Assembly: GCF_007290395.2 (NCBI RefSeq)
Contig: NZ_CP041656.2
Coordinates: 6,200,001 to 6,264,000 of the forward strand
DNA from: Bradyrhizobium cosmicum
GTDB taxonomy: Bacteria; Pseudomonadota; Alphaproteobacteria; Rhizobiales; Xanthobacteraceae
DNA: 64,000 bases
Direction: 5' to 3'
Part shown: positions 16,142-25,351 of the stretch, in pieces
Layout of the letters: each line of letters begins with the position of its first letter
Numbering within the stretch: the first letter of the stretch is position 1
Notes under the pieces: generated by a model
The model's input: only the letters and a program-made list of their open reading frames with translations
Told to the model about the DNA's origin: nothing
Database searches by the model: none
Position numbers and translations under genes: made by a program

Positions 16142-18370
16142 ATGAGCTTGCGTACCCGGCTACTGATATTGGTGATCGCGGCCATGCTGGTGCCGGCGAG
16201 CCTGGTCGGGCTGCGCTTCGTGCAGAACAGGAGCAGCGAGATCAACGCGGCCCTCGCCAATCTGGCTGCGACGGCCGACGACATCGCCGGCGATCTGGAC
16301 GAGAAGATCCAGGGCACCGCCCAACTTCACTATGGCCTCGCCCGAGCGCGCGACCTCGACACGCGCGACAAGGCGGCGTGTTCGGCCTTTCTGTCGGACG
16401 TGCGCGAAGAATACCCGCAGTTTACCGGGATACTGACCATCAATCCGGACGGCAGCCTGTTCTGCGACTCGCTGCGGACCGACCGCACCCTCGATCTGAG
16501 GGATCGCGCCTATTTCAAGCAGGTCCAGGGCTTGCACGGCGGCGTCGCTATCGAGCCGGTGTTCGGCCGGCTGACCGGACTATCGGTGCTCCAGATCGCC
16601 TACCCCGTGCGATCGGAGGCGGGCGCGTTGAAATTCATCCTGCTTGCCTCCTTCAACCTCAACAAGTTCGCGGAATACCACCACAAGCGGCTGCTCACCG
16701 AGAAGGAGATCCTCCTCACCGACGGCAAGGGGACCGTTCTGGTCGCCCCCAAGGAAGGCGGCCGGAGTGCGCCCGTCGGCGCCTCGATCGCAGGGTCCGA
16801 CCTGTTCCGCTTCGCCGCAAACCCCGATCGTGAAGCGTTTCGGGAGGTAACTGATCGCGAAGGCCGCACGCAGGTCTGGGCCGTCGCCCGCTCGCCTTCG
16901 ATCCGCAACGCCGGCCTCTACATCATGGTCGGACGTTCCAAGGAGGGACTGGTCGCGGCCGCCAGCCGCCGGCTTTACGAGGACATGGCGATCCTCGCCG
17001 TGGCTTCGCTGCTGCTTTTGGCGGGCGTCTGGATCCTTGCGACCATGAGCGTCGGGCGCCAGGTCGGACGGCTCGCCACGATGGCAAAGAAGCTCGGGCT
17101 CGGCGAGCTCGGTGCACGAATCCCGCCTCCTTATCCGCGCGGCGAGCTCGGCGGATTGATGACCCTGCTGAACGGCACCGCCGAGTCGCTCGAGCAGCAA
17201 CGCGCCGCCATCGCCGACCTCAGCCACAAGCTCAGCCAGTCCCAGAAAATGGAAGCGATGGGGCAGCTCACCGGCGGCGTGGCGCACGATTTCAACAATC
17301 TGCTGACCGTCATCCTCGGTAATTCGGAGCATCTTGCCGACAGGCTGGCGGGAAACAAGGAGCTGCACCGGATCGCCGGCGACATCGCGACCGCCGCCGA
17401 GCGCGGGGCCGACCTGACACGGAGCCTGCTCGCCTTCGCACGCAAGCAGCCGCTGCGACCGCGAGAGATCGACATCGCCGAGAAGGTCGTCGGCATGGAG
17501 CAGTTGTTGCGCCGGTCGCTGGGCGAGCACATCGAGTGCAGCTTCGTGTTCGGACCAGATCTGTGGTTGACCAGCGTCGATCCCGGCCAGCTGGCAACGG
17601 CCCTGCTCAACCTCGTGCTCAACGCGCGCGACGCGATGCCCGACGGTGGCAAGCTGACGGTCGAGGTCCGCAACAACTCGCTCAGTGCATCCGACCTCGA
17701 CGTCAACGGCGAGCCGCGGCCAGGCGACTACGTCATGGTGGCCGTGACCGATACCGGCAGCGGCATGACCGGCGAGGTGGCAAGCCGCGCGTTCGAGCCG
17801 TTCTTCACCACCAAGGAGGTCGGCAAGGGCACCGGCCTCGGCTTGAGCATGGTCTACGGATTTGCGCAGCAATCCGGCGGGCTCGTGCAGTTGCAGTCCG
17901 AACCGGGGCAAGGCAGCGTCGTCAGGCTGTTCTTTCCTCGCATTGCAGCAACGCTGAGCGAGGATCCGCCACAAGCGGAGCGGCTCACCACCCTCGATGG
18001 AAGCGAAACCGTTCTCCTGGTCGAGGACGACGACATGGTCCGAGCCTATGTCGAGAGCGAGCTGAAGACGCTCGGCTACCGCGTCATCGCGACATCGAAC
18101 GGGCCCGCAGCGCTCGACGTGCTGCGCCAGCCCGGAGATATCCATCTGCTGTTCACCGACGTCGTGATGCCCGGCGGCATGTTCGGGCCGGAGCTTGCAA
18201 GGCAAGCCCTCGTCCTGCGGCCCGGCCTCAAGGTGCTCTTCACCTCCGGCTACAGCCAAAGTCCCGTCAAGACGCCTGACGGAATCGATGCCCGCGTTCT
18301 GACGAAGCCGTTCAAGCGGCAGGACCTCGCCGCGATGCTGCGGTCCACCCTGTCGGCGCCGCCGCGATGA
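16142..18370 (+). CDS. Hybrid sensor histidine kinase with response-regulator domain
   Basis: 742 aa membrane sensor. Domains in order: TM1 (about 8-28), an extracytoplasmic Cache-type sensor with a conserved FCDSLRTDR / DLRDRAYFKQV pattern, TM2 (about 285-310), HAMP-like linker (about 310-365), phosphoacceptor His382 in GGVAHDFNNLLTV, an ATPase domain (LVLNARDAM N-box, DTGSGM and GKGTGLGLSMVYG G-boxes), and a receiver with phospho-Asp673 in FTDVVMPGG. The kinase type (HDFNN) is that of CckA-like and other hybrid kinases. No partner regulator is adjacent. An upstream GTG/ATG extension to 16037 lacks support; the start chosen gives a clean TM1. Confidence 0.92.
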   Translation: MSLRTRLLILVIAAMLVPASLVGLRFVQNRSSEINAALANLAATADDIAGDLDEKIQGTAQLHYGLARARDLDTRDKAACSAFLSDVREEYPQFTGILTINPDGSLFCDSLRTDRTLDLRDRAYFKQVQGLHGGVAIEPVFGRLTGLSVLQIAYPVRSEAGALKFILLASFNLNKFAEYHHKRLLTEKEILLTDGKGTVLVAPKEGGRSAPVGASIAGSDLFRFAANPDREAFREVTDREGRTQVWAVARSPSIRNAGLYIMVGRSKEGLVAAASRRLYEDMAILAVASLLLLAGVWILATMSVGRQVGRLATMAKKLGLGELGARIPPPYPRGELGGLMTLLNGTAESLEQQRAAIADLSHKLSQSQKMEAMGQLTGGVAHDFNNLLTVILGNSEHLADRLAGNKELHRIAGDIATAAERGADLTRSLLAFARKQPLRPREIDIAEKVVGMEQLLRRSLGEHIECSFVFGPDLWLTSVDPGQLATALLNLVLNARDAMPDGGKLTVEVRNNSLSASDLDVNGEPRPGDYVMVAVTDTGSGMTGEVASRAFEPFFTTKEVGKGTGLGLSMVYGFAQQSGGLVQLQSEPGQGSVVRLFFPRIAATLSEDPPQAERLTTLDGSETVLLVEDDDMVRAYVESELKTLGYRVIATSNGPAALDVLRQPGDIHLLFTDVVMPGGMFGPELARQALVLRPGLKVLFTSGYSQSPVKTPDGIDARVLTKPFKRQDLAAMLRSTLSAPPR

Positions 18371-18820
18371 TCAGGAACGAGACACGAGCAGAAGCGCCAC
18401 GCCGAGATTGGCCGCGAACAAAACCGCGTCGACGACGAATATCCTGAGCATGGGACCTTTCAGCACGGGCCAGTAAGCCACGCCGATACGTCCGCCGCGC
18501 ATCAGGACAGGCAGGTTATAGGCGAACTGGCTGAAGTGGCAGGCGGCAAAGAACAGGAACAGTGCAAGCTGCGCCTCGATCGGCTGGAAGAAGAGCGGAC
18601 GCGCCGCGAGAAGATAGAGCGACAACAGTCCGATCGGCAGGTTCATCCCGCCCAGGAATGCCACGCTGGCTGCCAGCGTCGGCGCGATCGGATTGCCCCG
18701 CTCTTCACGCGGCAAAAGTATCTTCAGCGTATTGCTCTGGGCAATGCTGAACTGAATGAAGGCGCCGCCGAACCAGAGCGCATTGAGGAGCAGAACGACA
18801 TCAGAAGGGCGCATGGTCAT
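18371..18820 (-). CDS. Four-helix membrane protein, unknown function
   Basis: 149 aa with four hydrophobic helices (ALWFGGAFIQF, MNLPIGLLSLYLLAA, LALFLFFAACHFSQ, DAVLFAANLGVALLLV). The start overlaps the stop of the NTF2-like gene (ATGA), so the two are translationally coupled. It directly abuts the convergent kinase gene, with no spacer. I do not recognise a named function. The MarR regulator upstream suggests substrate-controlled expression. Confidence 0.8.
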   Translation of the reverse strand: MTMRPSDVVLLLNALWFGGAFIQFSIAQSNTLKILLPREERGNPIAPTLAASVAFLGGMNLPIGLLSLYLLAARPLFFQPIEAQLALFLFFAACHFSQFAYNLPVLMRGGRIGVAYWPVLKGPMLRIFVVDAVLFAANLGVALLLVSRS

Positions 18821-19185
18821 CTTCCGTAGAAAGCTTCGCTGCGCACCACACGGCCCGCGCCGTCGAAATCCATGAATTCACTGGCGCGGGCCTCGCCCAG
18901 CTGCCACCACACCGTGAGGCGCGCGATCGTCGCGTCCCAGCCCCAGCTCAGAATCTTCAGGTCGGCGCTCTTGATGTGGCCATAGGCCTTCTGCCAATAG
19001 GCGCGGATGTTCTCGGCCCCCGCGACGACCGGAGAACCGGTCAGCGTCAACGCCAAAGGACTGCGCATCTGTGCATCGTCGGCAAAATGTGCAACGACCG
19101 CGTCGATATCGACCTTGCACCAGCTTGCACGCCAGGCCGCGACGAAGCGCTCGGCGGCCTCGCGATCCATTTTCGTTGCGCTCAT
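18817..19185 (-). CDS. NTF2-like (SnoaL) family protein
   Basis: 122 aa, cone-shaped NTF2-like fold: DREAAERFVAAWRASWCKVD at the N-terminus, then VVAHFADDAQMRSPLAL and a C-terminal EFMDFDGAGRVVRSEAFYG. Members are small enzymes or ligand-binding proteins. The start at 19185 is chosen because the upstream extension (MPFSRQRAG) is atypical. It lies between a MarR regulator and a membrane protein in one transcript direction. Confidence 0.85.
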   Translation of the reverse strand: MSATKMDREAAERFVAAWRASWCKVDIDAVVAHFADDAQMRSPLALTLTGSPVVAGAENIRAYWQKAYGHIKSADLKILSWGWDATIARLTVWWQLGEARASEFMDFDGAGRVVRSEAFYGR

Positions 19186-19236
19186 GACGCTGCCCTCCCC
19201 GGCTCGTTGCCGGGAAAATGGCAAAGTCGCCCTCTC

Positions 19237-19255
19237 ATGTCAACTACATTGACAT
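19237..19255. promoter_or_regulatory. Inverted repeat, possible MarR operator with -35 box
   Basis: ATGTCAACTACATTGACAT: 7-base arms, 5-base spacer. On the minus strand one arm supplies TTGACA, followed 17 bases later by CATTTT. This fits a sigma-70 promoter for the NTF2-like gene, overlapped by a repressor site. Confidence 0.5.
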
Positions 19256-19264
19256 TAAGATCTG

Positions 19265-19732
19265 TCAGTTGCCGTCGGCGATCGTGCCCATGACCGCCAT
19301 CCACGCCGCAGCGCCCGGTGCTCCGACGCGATCAAACGCCTCGCGCAGGACCTTGCGCTCGTGATCCGAGGCCTTCTGCTCGATCCGTCGTCCGGCTTCC
19401 GTCAGGCGAAGCAGCTTCGAGCGATGTTGCTCGGGTGCTCGCTTCGAGGTCAGAAGCTTGCGCTCCAGCAGCAAATTGAGCGGCCGATTGAGGGCCTGCT
19501 TGGAAATGCCGAGGACTTCGATCAGCGAGCCGATCGCGATGTCCGGGCGGCGTGCGACGACGTAGAGGATACGGTGGTGCGGACGCGACAAACCCTGCTT
19601 CGCCAGATATTCGTCGGCCTCCAGCGTCATGCCGCGCCAGCCGTAATACATGAGCTCCAGCGCAGCATCGAGATCGTGCAGCTTGGGAAGCGAGGCTCGG
19701 TGCAGCCCCGCGGCTTGGGAGGTCTTTGCCAT
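19265..19732 (-). CDS. MarR-family transcriptional regulator
   Basis: 155 aa winged helix-turn-helix protein. Core: LELMYYGWRGMTLEADEYL, LSRPHHRILYVVARRP, the recognition helix in IEVLGISKQALNRPLNLLLERKLL and a wing (RSKLLRLTEAGRRIEQ). The next genes downstream on the same strand are an NTF2-like protein and a membrane protein. A palindrome lies between it and them. Probably responds to an aromatic or otherwise lipophilic ligand, but the ligand is unknown. Confidence 0.9.
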   Translation of the reverse strand: MAKTSQAAGLHRASLPKLHDLDAALELMYYGWRGMTLEADEYLAKQGLSRPHHRILYVVARRPDIAIGSLIEVLGISKQALNRPLNLLLERKLLTSKRAPEQHRSKLLRLTEAGRRIEQKASDHERKVLREAFDRVGAPGAAAWMAVMGTIADGN

Positions 19733-19757
19733 GATCCGATTGCGTTGAAGTGAAAAC

Positions 19758-21368
19758 CTAGCCCTTCGCCCGCAGCTCGCGCCGCAGCACCTTGCCCGTC
19801 GCCGTCATCGGCAGCGTCTCGGCGAACTCCACGAAGCGGGGATATTCGTGCGCGGCGAGTTGCACCTTGACGAACTCCTGGATCTCGCGCGCGAGTGCTG
19901 CGCCAGGGGCAAAGCCCGGGCGCAGCACGATCCAGGCCTTGATCGATTCGGTGCGGATCGGATCGGGAATGCCGACCACCGCAGCCATCGCCACCGACGG
20001 ATGCTTCATCAGCGTGTGCTCGATCTCGGACGGGCCGACACGATAGCCGGCGGTAGTGATGACGTCGTCTTCGCGGCTGACGTACCAGAAATAGCCGTCC
20101 TCATCCTGCACGCCAAGATCGCCGGTCAGCAGGAACTCGCCGGCATATTTCTTCGCCGTCGCCTCGGGATTGCGCCAGTATTCGATCATCGTGCAGGGGC
20201 ATGGCTGGCGCACGCCGATGATGCCACGTTGTCCTCTCGGCTGCTCTTCGCCCTTGTCGTTGACGATGCGGACATCGAAACCCGGTGTCGCCTTTCCCAT
20301 CGAGCCCGGGCGGATCGGGAAAAGGTTCGAGTTGCTGCCGATCACGAGATTGCACTCGGTCTGGCCGAACACTTCATGCGCATCGATGCCGAAGGTCTCG
20401 CGCACCCAGCCGAGCAGTTCGCCGCCGAGGGATTCACCGCCGGTAAAAATGCTGCGCAGTTTCACACCGGAATGCTTTACGCCGGCCTGCCGCATCAGCT
20501 TGAGCGCGGTCGGCGGCAGGAAGACGTTGCGGACGCCGAGCTCGGCCATCATCTGCATCGCCGCCTGCGGTTCGAATTTTCGGGCGCGATGACCGACCAG
20601 CGGAATGCCGTGATACCAGAACGCGAACAGCCCGTTGACGAGGCCGCCGATCCAGGCCCAGTCCGCCGGCGTCCACATGAGATCGCCGGGGCGCGGCAGG
20701 AAGTTGTGACACATCTCCACATTCGGCAGATGGCCGAGCACGACGCGGTGCGCGTGCAGCGCGCCCTTCGGATTGCCCGTCGTGCCCGAGGTGTAAATGA
20801 TCAGTGCGGGATCGTCGGCCGAGGTGTCGACCCGCGCGAAGTCGGGCGATGCGGCCTTGACTGCATCCCAGAATGATTTCGTCCCCGCCGGCGCGCTTTC
20901 GCCGACGACATAGACGTTCTTCAGGTCCGGCAGGCGATCACGGATTTTTGCCAGTTTCTCCCAGCCCGCTTCGTCGGTAACGATCGCCTTGGCCTGCGAG
21001 TTCGAAAGACGGAATTCCAGCGCGTCTTCACCGAACAATGCGAACAGCGGAATCGAAATCATCGCCGAACGGAGCGCCGCCATGTGCGCGACCGGCAATT
21101 CCAGCGATTGCGACAGGAATACCGCAACGCGGTCGCCGCGCGCAAGGCCGTCGGCCTTCAGGACATTGGCGAAGCGGCGCGACATCTCCGCGACCTCGTC
21201 GAAGGAAGTGCGCATGGTAGCGCCGTTCTCGTCGACATAGACCAGCGCGAGGCGGCCGGTCCCGTCGGCATGGCGGTCGCAGCACGCCTCCGCCATGTTG
21301 AAGCGCGCCGGGACGTCCCAGCGGAAATTGCGGTAGAGTTCGTCGTAGGTGGCGGCTTCGGTGAGCAT
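19758..21368 (-). CDS. AMP-dependent acyl-CoA synthetase
   Basis: 536 aa adenylate-forming enzyme; it activates a carboxylic acid to its CoA thioester. The phosphate-binding loop is IIYTSGTTGNPKGALHAH. Later motifs are VFGQTECNLVIGSN (A5), FLLTGDLGVQDEDGYFWYVSREDDVI (A7-A8 hinge) and the catalytic Lys in MTATGKVLRRELR near the end. Overall it resembles acetyl-CoA/medium-chain acyl-CoA synthetases. Substrate not determined. It lies just upstream of the MarR gene on the same strand, separated by 25 bp, and may be co-transcribed. Confidence 0.92.
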   Translation of the reverse strand: MLTEAATYDELYRNFRWDVPARFNMAEACCDRHADGTGRLALVYVDENGATMRTSFDEVAEMSRRFANVLKADGLARGDRVAVFLSQSLELPVAHMAALRSAMISIPLFALFGEDALEFRLSNSQAKAIVTDEAGWEKLAKIRDRLPDLKNVYVVGESAPAGTKSFWDAVKAASPDFARVDTSADDPALIIYTSGTTGNPKGALHAHRVVLGHLPNVEMCHNFLPRPGDLMWTPADWAWIGGLVNGLFAFWYHGIPLVGHRARKFEPQAAMQMMAELGVRNVFLPPTALKLMRQAGVKHSGVKLRSIFTGGESLGGELLGWVRETFGIDAHEVFGQTECNLVIGSNSNLFPIRPGSMGKATPGFDVRIVNDKGEEQPRGQRGIIGVRQPCPCTMIEYWRNPEATAKKYAGEFLLTGDLGVQDEDGYFWYVSREDDVITTAGYRVGPSEIEHTLMKHPSVAMAAVVGIPDPIRTESIKAWIVLRPGFAPGAALAREIQEFVKVQLAAHEYPRFVEFAETLPMTATGKVLRRELRAKG

Positions 21369-21388
21369 GGTCGTTTCCCGGCAGCGGC

Positions 21389-21477
21389 GTCATGGCCGGG
21401 CTTGTCCCGGCCATTCACGTTCTTGTTTGGCCCTGAGTTTAAGGGCGTGGATGACCGGGACAAGCCCGGGCATGACG
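21389..21477. repeat. REP-like paired palindrome, copy 1
   Basis: Two oppositely oriented GTCATGGCCGGGCTTGTCCC-type units flank a spacer beginning CACGTTCTTG and ending GCGTGGATGACCGGG. The same arrangement recurs at 59700-59783, and a half unit at 3058-3088. It could form a large cruciform or hairpin between the acyl-CoA synthetase and epoxide hydrolase genes. Confidence 0.7.
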
Positions 21478-21488
21478 GAGAGAGCGTT

Positions 21489-22625
21489 TCACCGCACCGT
21501 CGCGAAGAACTTCCTGACATCGCGCACGAACAGCTCCGGCTGCTCGAATGCGGCGAAATGACCGCCCTTCTCCATCTCGCTCCAATGCGTGATCTTGGAG
21601 AAGTTCGGCTCCATCCAGCGCCGCACCGGCGTGATGATCTCCTTGGGGAACACTGCAACGCCTGTGGGCACGTTGACCTTCGGCGTCGTCCGGCGCTTGC
21701 CGAAGCTCTCCCAATACAGCCGCGCCGATGACGTCGCCGTCTCCGTCGCCCAATAGAGCATGACGTTGTCGAGCAGTTCGTCCTTGCTGAAGATGTTCTC
21801 GGGATGGCCGTCGCAATCGGTCCAGGCCCAGAATTTTTCCAGGATCCAGGCCGCCTGCCCGCTCGGCGAATCCGTCAGGCCATAGCCAAGTGTCTGCGGC
21901 CGCGTCGATTGCTGTTTTGAATAGCCGGAATCGAGATCGACATAGTGCTTGAGGCCGGCGAGCGCGCGCTTCTCCTCCGGCGTCGGCTCGCCCTCGACCT
22001 TCGGCGCGGCGTTGAAGGCGAGCGTGATGTGGATGCCGGCGCAGTGCTCCGGGTCCTGCCCGCCGAGCGAGGTCGTCACCGCCGAACCCCAGTCGCCGCC
22101 TTGCGCGCCGTAACGTGCGTAGCCGAGACGGTCCATCAGCCCGGCCCAGGTTGCAGCGATGCGATCGACGCCCCAGCCGGTGGTCTTGGGTTTGGCCGAG
22201 AAGCCGAAGCCCGGCAGCGACGGGCAGACAACGTGGAAGGCATCCGCGGGATCGCCGCCATGCGCGGCGGGATCGACCAGCGGCGCGATCACTTTCTGGA
22301 ATTCGACGATCGAGCCGGGCCAGCCATGGGTGATGATCAGCGGCAGTGCCGACGGTTCTTTCGAGCGCACATGCAGGAAGTGGATGTCAAGCCCGTCGAT
22401 CTCGGTGGTGAACTGGTCGAAGCGATTGAGCTTCGCCTCGCGGGCGCGCCAGTCATAGTCGTTCGCCCAATAGCCGCAAATCTCCTTGATCCACTTCAGC
22501 GGCGCGCCCTGGCTCCAGTCATCGACCAGTTCGGCCTCGGGCCAGCGCGTGCGGGCAAGACGCGATTTGAGATCGGTGAGGATGTCCTCGCTGATGGCGA
22601 TGCGGAACGGCTTGATGGCGGTCAT
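21489..22625 (-). CDS. Epoxide hydrolase (alpha/beta hydrolase, microsomal type)
   Basis: 378 aa. N-terminal EHN domain (about 1-100, FRIAISEDILTDLKSRLARTRWP, DWSQGAPLKWIKEICGYW), then the alpha/beta fold. The oxyanion motif is ITHGWPGSIVEF and the nucleophile Asp is in QGGDWGSAVT. A Tyr in SARLYWESFGKR and the general-base His in KGGHFAAFEQPE complete the site. It opens epoxides to diols, and the substrate is not predictable. It is upstream of the acyl-CoA synthetase on the same strand, so the two may form a small catabolic group. Confidence 0.92.
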   Translation of the reverse strand: MTAIKPFRIAISEDILTDLKSRLARTRWPEAELVDDWSQGAPLKWIKEICGYWANDYDWRAREAKLNRFDQFTTEIDGLDIHFLHVRSKEPSALPLIITHGWPGSIVEFQKVIAPLVDPAAHGGDPADAFHVVCPSLPGFGFSAKPKTTGWGVDRIAATWAGLMDRLGYARYGAQGGDWGSAVTTSLGGQDPEHCAGIHITLAFNAAPKVEGEPTPEEKRALAGLKHYVDLDSGYSKQQSTRPQTLGYGLTDSPSGQAAWILEKFWAWTDCDGHPENIFSKDELLDNVMLYWATETATSSARLYWESFGKRRTTPKVNVPTGVAVFPKEIITPVRRWMEPNFSKITHWSEMEKGGHFAAFEQPELFVRDVRKFFATVR

Positions 22626-22649
22626 CGGTTGCCTCCCCTTGTTCTTTTT

Positions 22650-22753
22650 GTCATTCCGGGGCGCGCGAAGCGCGAGCCCGGAATCCCTTAAGCAAGGGAT
22701 TCAGCGGCGCGATGGATTCCGGGTCCGACGCTTTCGCGTCGCCCCGGAATGAC
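22650..22753. repeat. Palindromic intergenic repeat
   Basis: Starts GTCATTCCGGGGCGCGCGAA and ends CGTCGCCCCGGAATGAC; the outer arms are complementary and internal short hairpins (gcgcgcgaagcgcg, ttaagcaaggg) lie between. Typical of mobile REP/RAYT-like elements, but no copy elsewhere in the window. Confidence 0.6.
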
Positions 22754-22756
22754 GAC

Positions 22757-23212
22757 CTAGCCCGTCAGCGCAGCCTTCACCAAGCCGCTGGCCTTGCCGA
22801 AATCCATCTGCCCGGCGTATTTCGCCCGCAACATTGCGATCACCTTGCCCATGTCCTTCATGCCGGCGGCGCCCGTCTCGCCGATCGCATCGGCGATCGC
22901 TTTCTTGACCTCGTCATCCGACATCTGCTTCGGCAGGTACGCCGAGATCACCGCGATCTCCTCGCGCTCTTGCGCGGCGAGCTCGGCGCGGCCGCCCTTT
23001 TCGTAGAGTGCGACCGACTCCTGGCGCTGCTTGATCATCTTCTGAAAGACGCCAAGCAGGTCGGCATCGGAGAGCGGCGGCTTGCCGTTGCCGCGGGCTT
23101 CGATGTCGGCGTTCTTGATGGTGGAGTTGACCATGCGCAGCGTGGAGAGCTTACGCTCGTCCTTGGCCTTCATGGCCTCCTTGACCGCATTGTTGATGTC
23201 GTCGCGCAGCAT
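22757..23212 (-). CDS. GatB/YqeY domain-containing protein
   Basis: 151 aa YqeY-like protein. It opens with MLRDDINNAVKEAMKAKDER and has the family motif STLRMVNSTIKNADIEARG and the C-terminal LRAKYAGQMDFGKASGLVKAAL. It matches the C-terminal tRNA-binding domain of GatB. The cellular role is uncertain; a tRNA-linked function has been suggested for the family. In many alphaproteobacteria yqeY lies with carA, dnaG and rpoD, and here carA follows at about 1 kb, in the opposite direction. It is read by itself on the minus strand. Confidence 0.93.
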   Translation of the reverse strand: MLRDDINNAVKEAMKAKDERKLSTLRMVNSTIKNADIEARGNGKPPLSDADLLGVFQKMIKQRQESVALYEKGGRAELAAQEREEIAVISAYLPKQMSDDEVKKAIADAIGETGAAGMKDMGKVIAMLRAKYAGQMDFGKASGLVKAALTG

Positions 23213-23245
23213 GATCGTGATCCCTTCGCATATCCGAGGCCTGAT

Positions 23246-23974
23246 CTAGGCCGTTCGCGCCCCTGAGACAACCTGGGTTTGAAGCCATTCGGCCAGCGCC
23301 CGCGCCGTCGCCTCGGGCTGCTCCGGCTGCGGCAGATGCCCGCAACGGTCGAGGATCACCAGCCTCGCGCCCGCAATGCCCTCCGCCATCTCCTTCGAGA
23401 ATGCATTGGGAATGGTGTTGTCCTGATCGCCCGTCAGCACCAGCGTCGGGCATTTGATCGTCGCCAGCGTGGGCCGCGAGTCGACGCGGGCGATGATCGC
23501 GGTCTGTTGCCGGAGATAGCCTTCCACGCCGACATCCTCGCCCTGCTCGTCTACCAGCCGGCGAATGCCGGAATCGTCGCGGCGCGAGGGATGCACCAGT
23601 TCGGGAAACATCTCCTCGCGTGCCGCGCGCAGCTCGCCGCGTCTCGCCCGCTCCATCAGGCCGCGGCGGCGCGCGGTCGCCTCAGGCGTATCAGGCCGCG
23701 CCTGGGTGTTGATGAGCGCGAGCTTGACGACCCGCTCGGGCGCCTGGCGCATGATCTCGAGCGCGATGTAGCCGCCCATGGAATGGCCGGCGAGCGCGAA
23801 GCGCGGCGGCGCCTCGCTCAGGACCCGGCGGGCGATCGCCGCCATGCTGTCGTCGCGGATATGATTGGCGACCATCACCGGGCCGAACCGCCACAGCACC
23901 GGGATCACCGGGGCATAAATCCGGGCCGAGGACGCCAGCCCCGGAACCAGCAGGATGGGGACGGTCTGGTCCAT
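23246..23974 (-). CDS. Alpha/beta hydrolase
   Basis: 242 aa. The oxyanion/start motif is ILLVPGLASSARIYAPVI. The nucleophile elbow is ALAGHSMGGYIALEIM (Ser in GHSMG), and the acid/base pair comes from LVLTGDQDNTIP and LDRCGHLPQPEQPE. A short, lidless-type cap. Substrate unknown. Downstream of it on the minus strand is yqeY, 33 bp away. Confidence 0.9.
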   Translation of the reverse strand: MDQTVPILLVPGLASSARIYAPVIPVLWRFGPVMVANHIRDDSMAAIARRVLSEAPPRFALAGHSMGGYIALEIMRQAPERVVKLALINTQARPDTPEATARRRGLMERARRGELRAAREEMFPELVHPSRRDDSGIRRLVDEQGEDVGVEGYLRQQTAIIARVDSRPTLATIKCPTLVLTGDQDNTIPNAFSKEMAEGIAGARLVILDRCGHLPQPEQPEATARALAEWLQTQVVSGARTA

Positions 23975-24121
23975 TATTGCCTCGCAAGCCCCAGGATTTG
24001 CCGGAAATTATTCCCGGCAAGCTTAAGTACCTGAGACCACCTGTCAAATATGCAAAAACGCATGTGAATCGGCGCATCTGCGCTTTGACGGCGGCGCTCG
24101 CGGAGACTATGAAGCGGGCTC

Positions 24122-25312
24122 ATGACACAACATGAAAACGATACCGCCTGGCCGGACCATAAACCGACCGCGCTCCTTGTGCTCGCCGATGGCACGGTGC
24201 TCGAAGGCTTTGGTCTTGGCGCCGAAGGCCATGCCGTGGGTGAAGTCTGCTTCAACACGGCGATGACCGGCTATGAGGAGATCCTCACCGATCCCTCCTA
24301 TGCCGGGCAGCTCATCACCTTCACCTTCCCGCATATCGGCAATGTCGGCACCAACGACGAAGATATCGAGACGGTGAACATGGCCGCGACGCCCGGTGCG
24401 CGCGGCGTGATCCTGCGCACCGCGATCACCGACCCTTCGAACTACCGCGCTACCAAGCATCTCGACGCCTGGCTCAAGGCGCGCGGCATCATCGGCCTGT
24501 CCGGCATCGACACCCGCGCGCTGACCGCGCTGATCCGCAGCAAGGGCATGCCCAATGCCGTGATCGTGCATTCCAGGACCGGCGAGTTCGACCTTCATGG
24601 TCTGAAGGAAGAAGCCCGCGAATGGCCGGGCCTCGAGGGCATGGACCTCGTGCCTATGGTCACCTCCGGCCAGCGCTTCACCTGGGACGAGACGCCCTGG
24701 CTGTGGGACAAGGGATTTGGCCGGCAGGACAAGCCGGAGTTCAACGTCGTCGCCATCGACTATGGCATCAAGCGCAACATTCTGCGCCTTCTCGCCGGCG
24801 TCGGCTGCAAGGTGACGGTGGTGCCGGCGACGACCTCGTCGGAGGAGATTCTGGCGATGAAGCCGGACGGCGTGTTCCTGTCGAACGGCCCGGGCGATCC
24901 GGCCGCGACCGGCAAATACGCCGTGCCTGTCATCCAGGACGTGATCAAGTCGGGCACGCCGACATTCGGGATCTGCCTCGGTCACCAGATGCTCGGCCTC
25001 GCCGTTGGCGCGAAGACGAAGAAGATGCATCAGGGCCATCACGGCGCCAATCATCCCGTGAAGGACGAGACCACCGGCAAGGTCGAGATCACCTCGATGA
25101 ACCACGGCTTTGCGGTGGACGAGAACACGCTGCCGAAGGGCGCGACGCAGACCCACATCTCGCTGTTCGACGGGTCCAATTGCGGCATCCAGCTCGACGG
25201 CAAGCCCGTGTTCTCGGTGCAGTACCACCCCGAGGCTTCGCCCGGCCCGCGCGACTCTCACTATCTGTTCCAGCGCTTCGCCGATCTGATGCGGCAGAAG
25301 AAGAGCGCGTAA
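24122..25312 (+). CDS. carA: Carbamoyl-phosphate synthase, small (glutaminase) subunit
   Basis: 396 aa. It hydrolyses glutamine and passes ammonia to CarB for carbamoyl phosphate, feeding arginine and pyrimidine synthesis. The N-terminal domain (1-180) includes TAMTGYEEILTDPSYAGQ. The class-I amidotransferase half has the nucleophile Cys in FGICLGHQMLGLA and the His/Glu pair in VQYHPEASPGPRDSHYLF. The ATG has no strong ribosome binding site. carB is 6.3 kb away on the same strand, separated by unrelated genes, as in other Bradyrhizobia. Confidence 0.98.
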   Translation: MTQHENDTAWPDHKPTALLVLADGTVLEGFGLGAEGHAVGEVCFNTAMTGYEEILTDPSYAGQLITFTFPHIGNVGTNDEDIETVNMAATPGARGVILRTAITDPSNYRATKHLDAWLKARGIIGLSGIDTRALTALIRSKGMPNAVIVHSRTGEFDLHGLKEEAREWPGLEGMDLVPMVTSGQRFTWDETPWLWDKGFGRQDKPEFNVVAIDYGIKRNILRLLAGVGCKVTVVPATTSSEEILAMKPDGVFLSNGPGDPAATGKYAVPVIQDVIKSGTPTFGICLGHQMLGLAVGAKTKKMHQGHHGANHPVKDETTGKVEITSMNHGFAVDENTLPKGATQTHISLFDGSNCGIQLDGKPVFSVQYHPEASPGPRDSHYLFQRFADLMRQKKSA

Positions 25313-25323
25313 GTCCAAAAGAC

Positions 25324-25345
25324 GCCGGCGGACGAGACCGCCGGC
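25324..25345. terminator. Hairpin between convergent carA and small gene
   Basis: Perfect stem GCCGGCGG-ACGAGA-CCGCCGGC. On the minus strand it is followed by TCTTTTGG. Likely terminates the minus-strand small gene and perhaps carA. Confidence 0.55.
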
Positions 25346-25351
25346 TATCCG

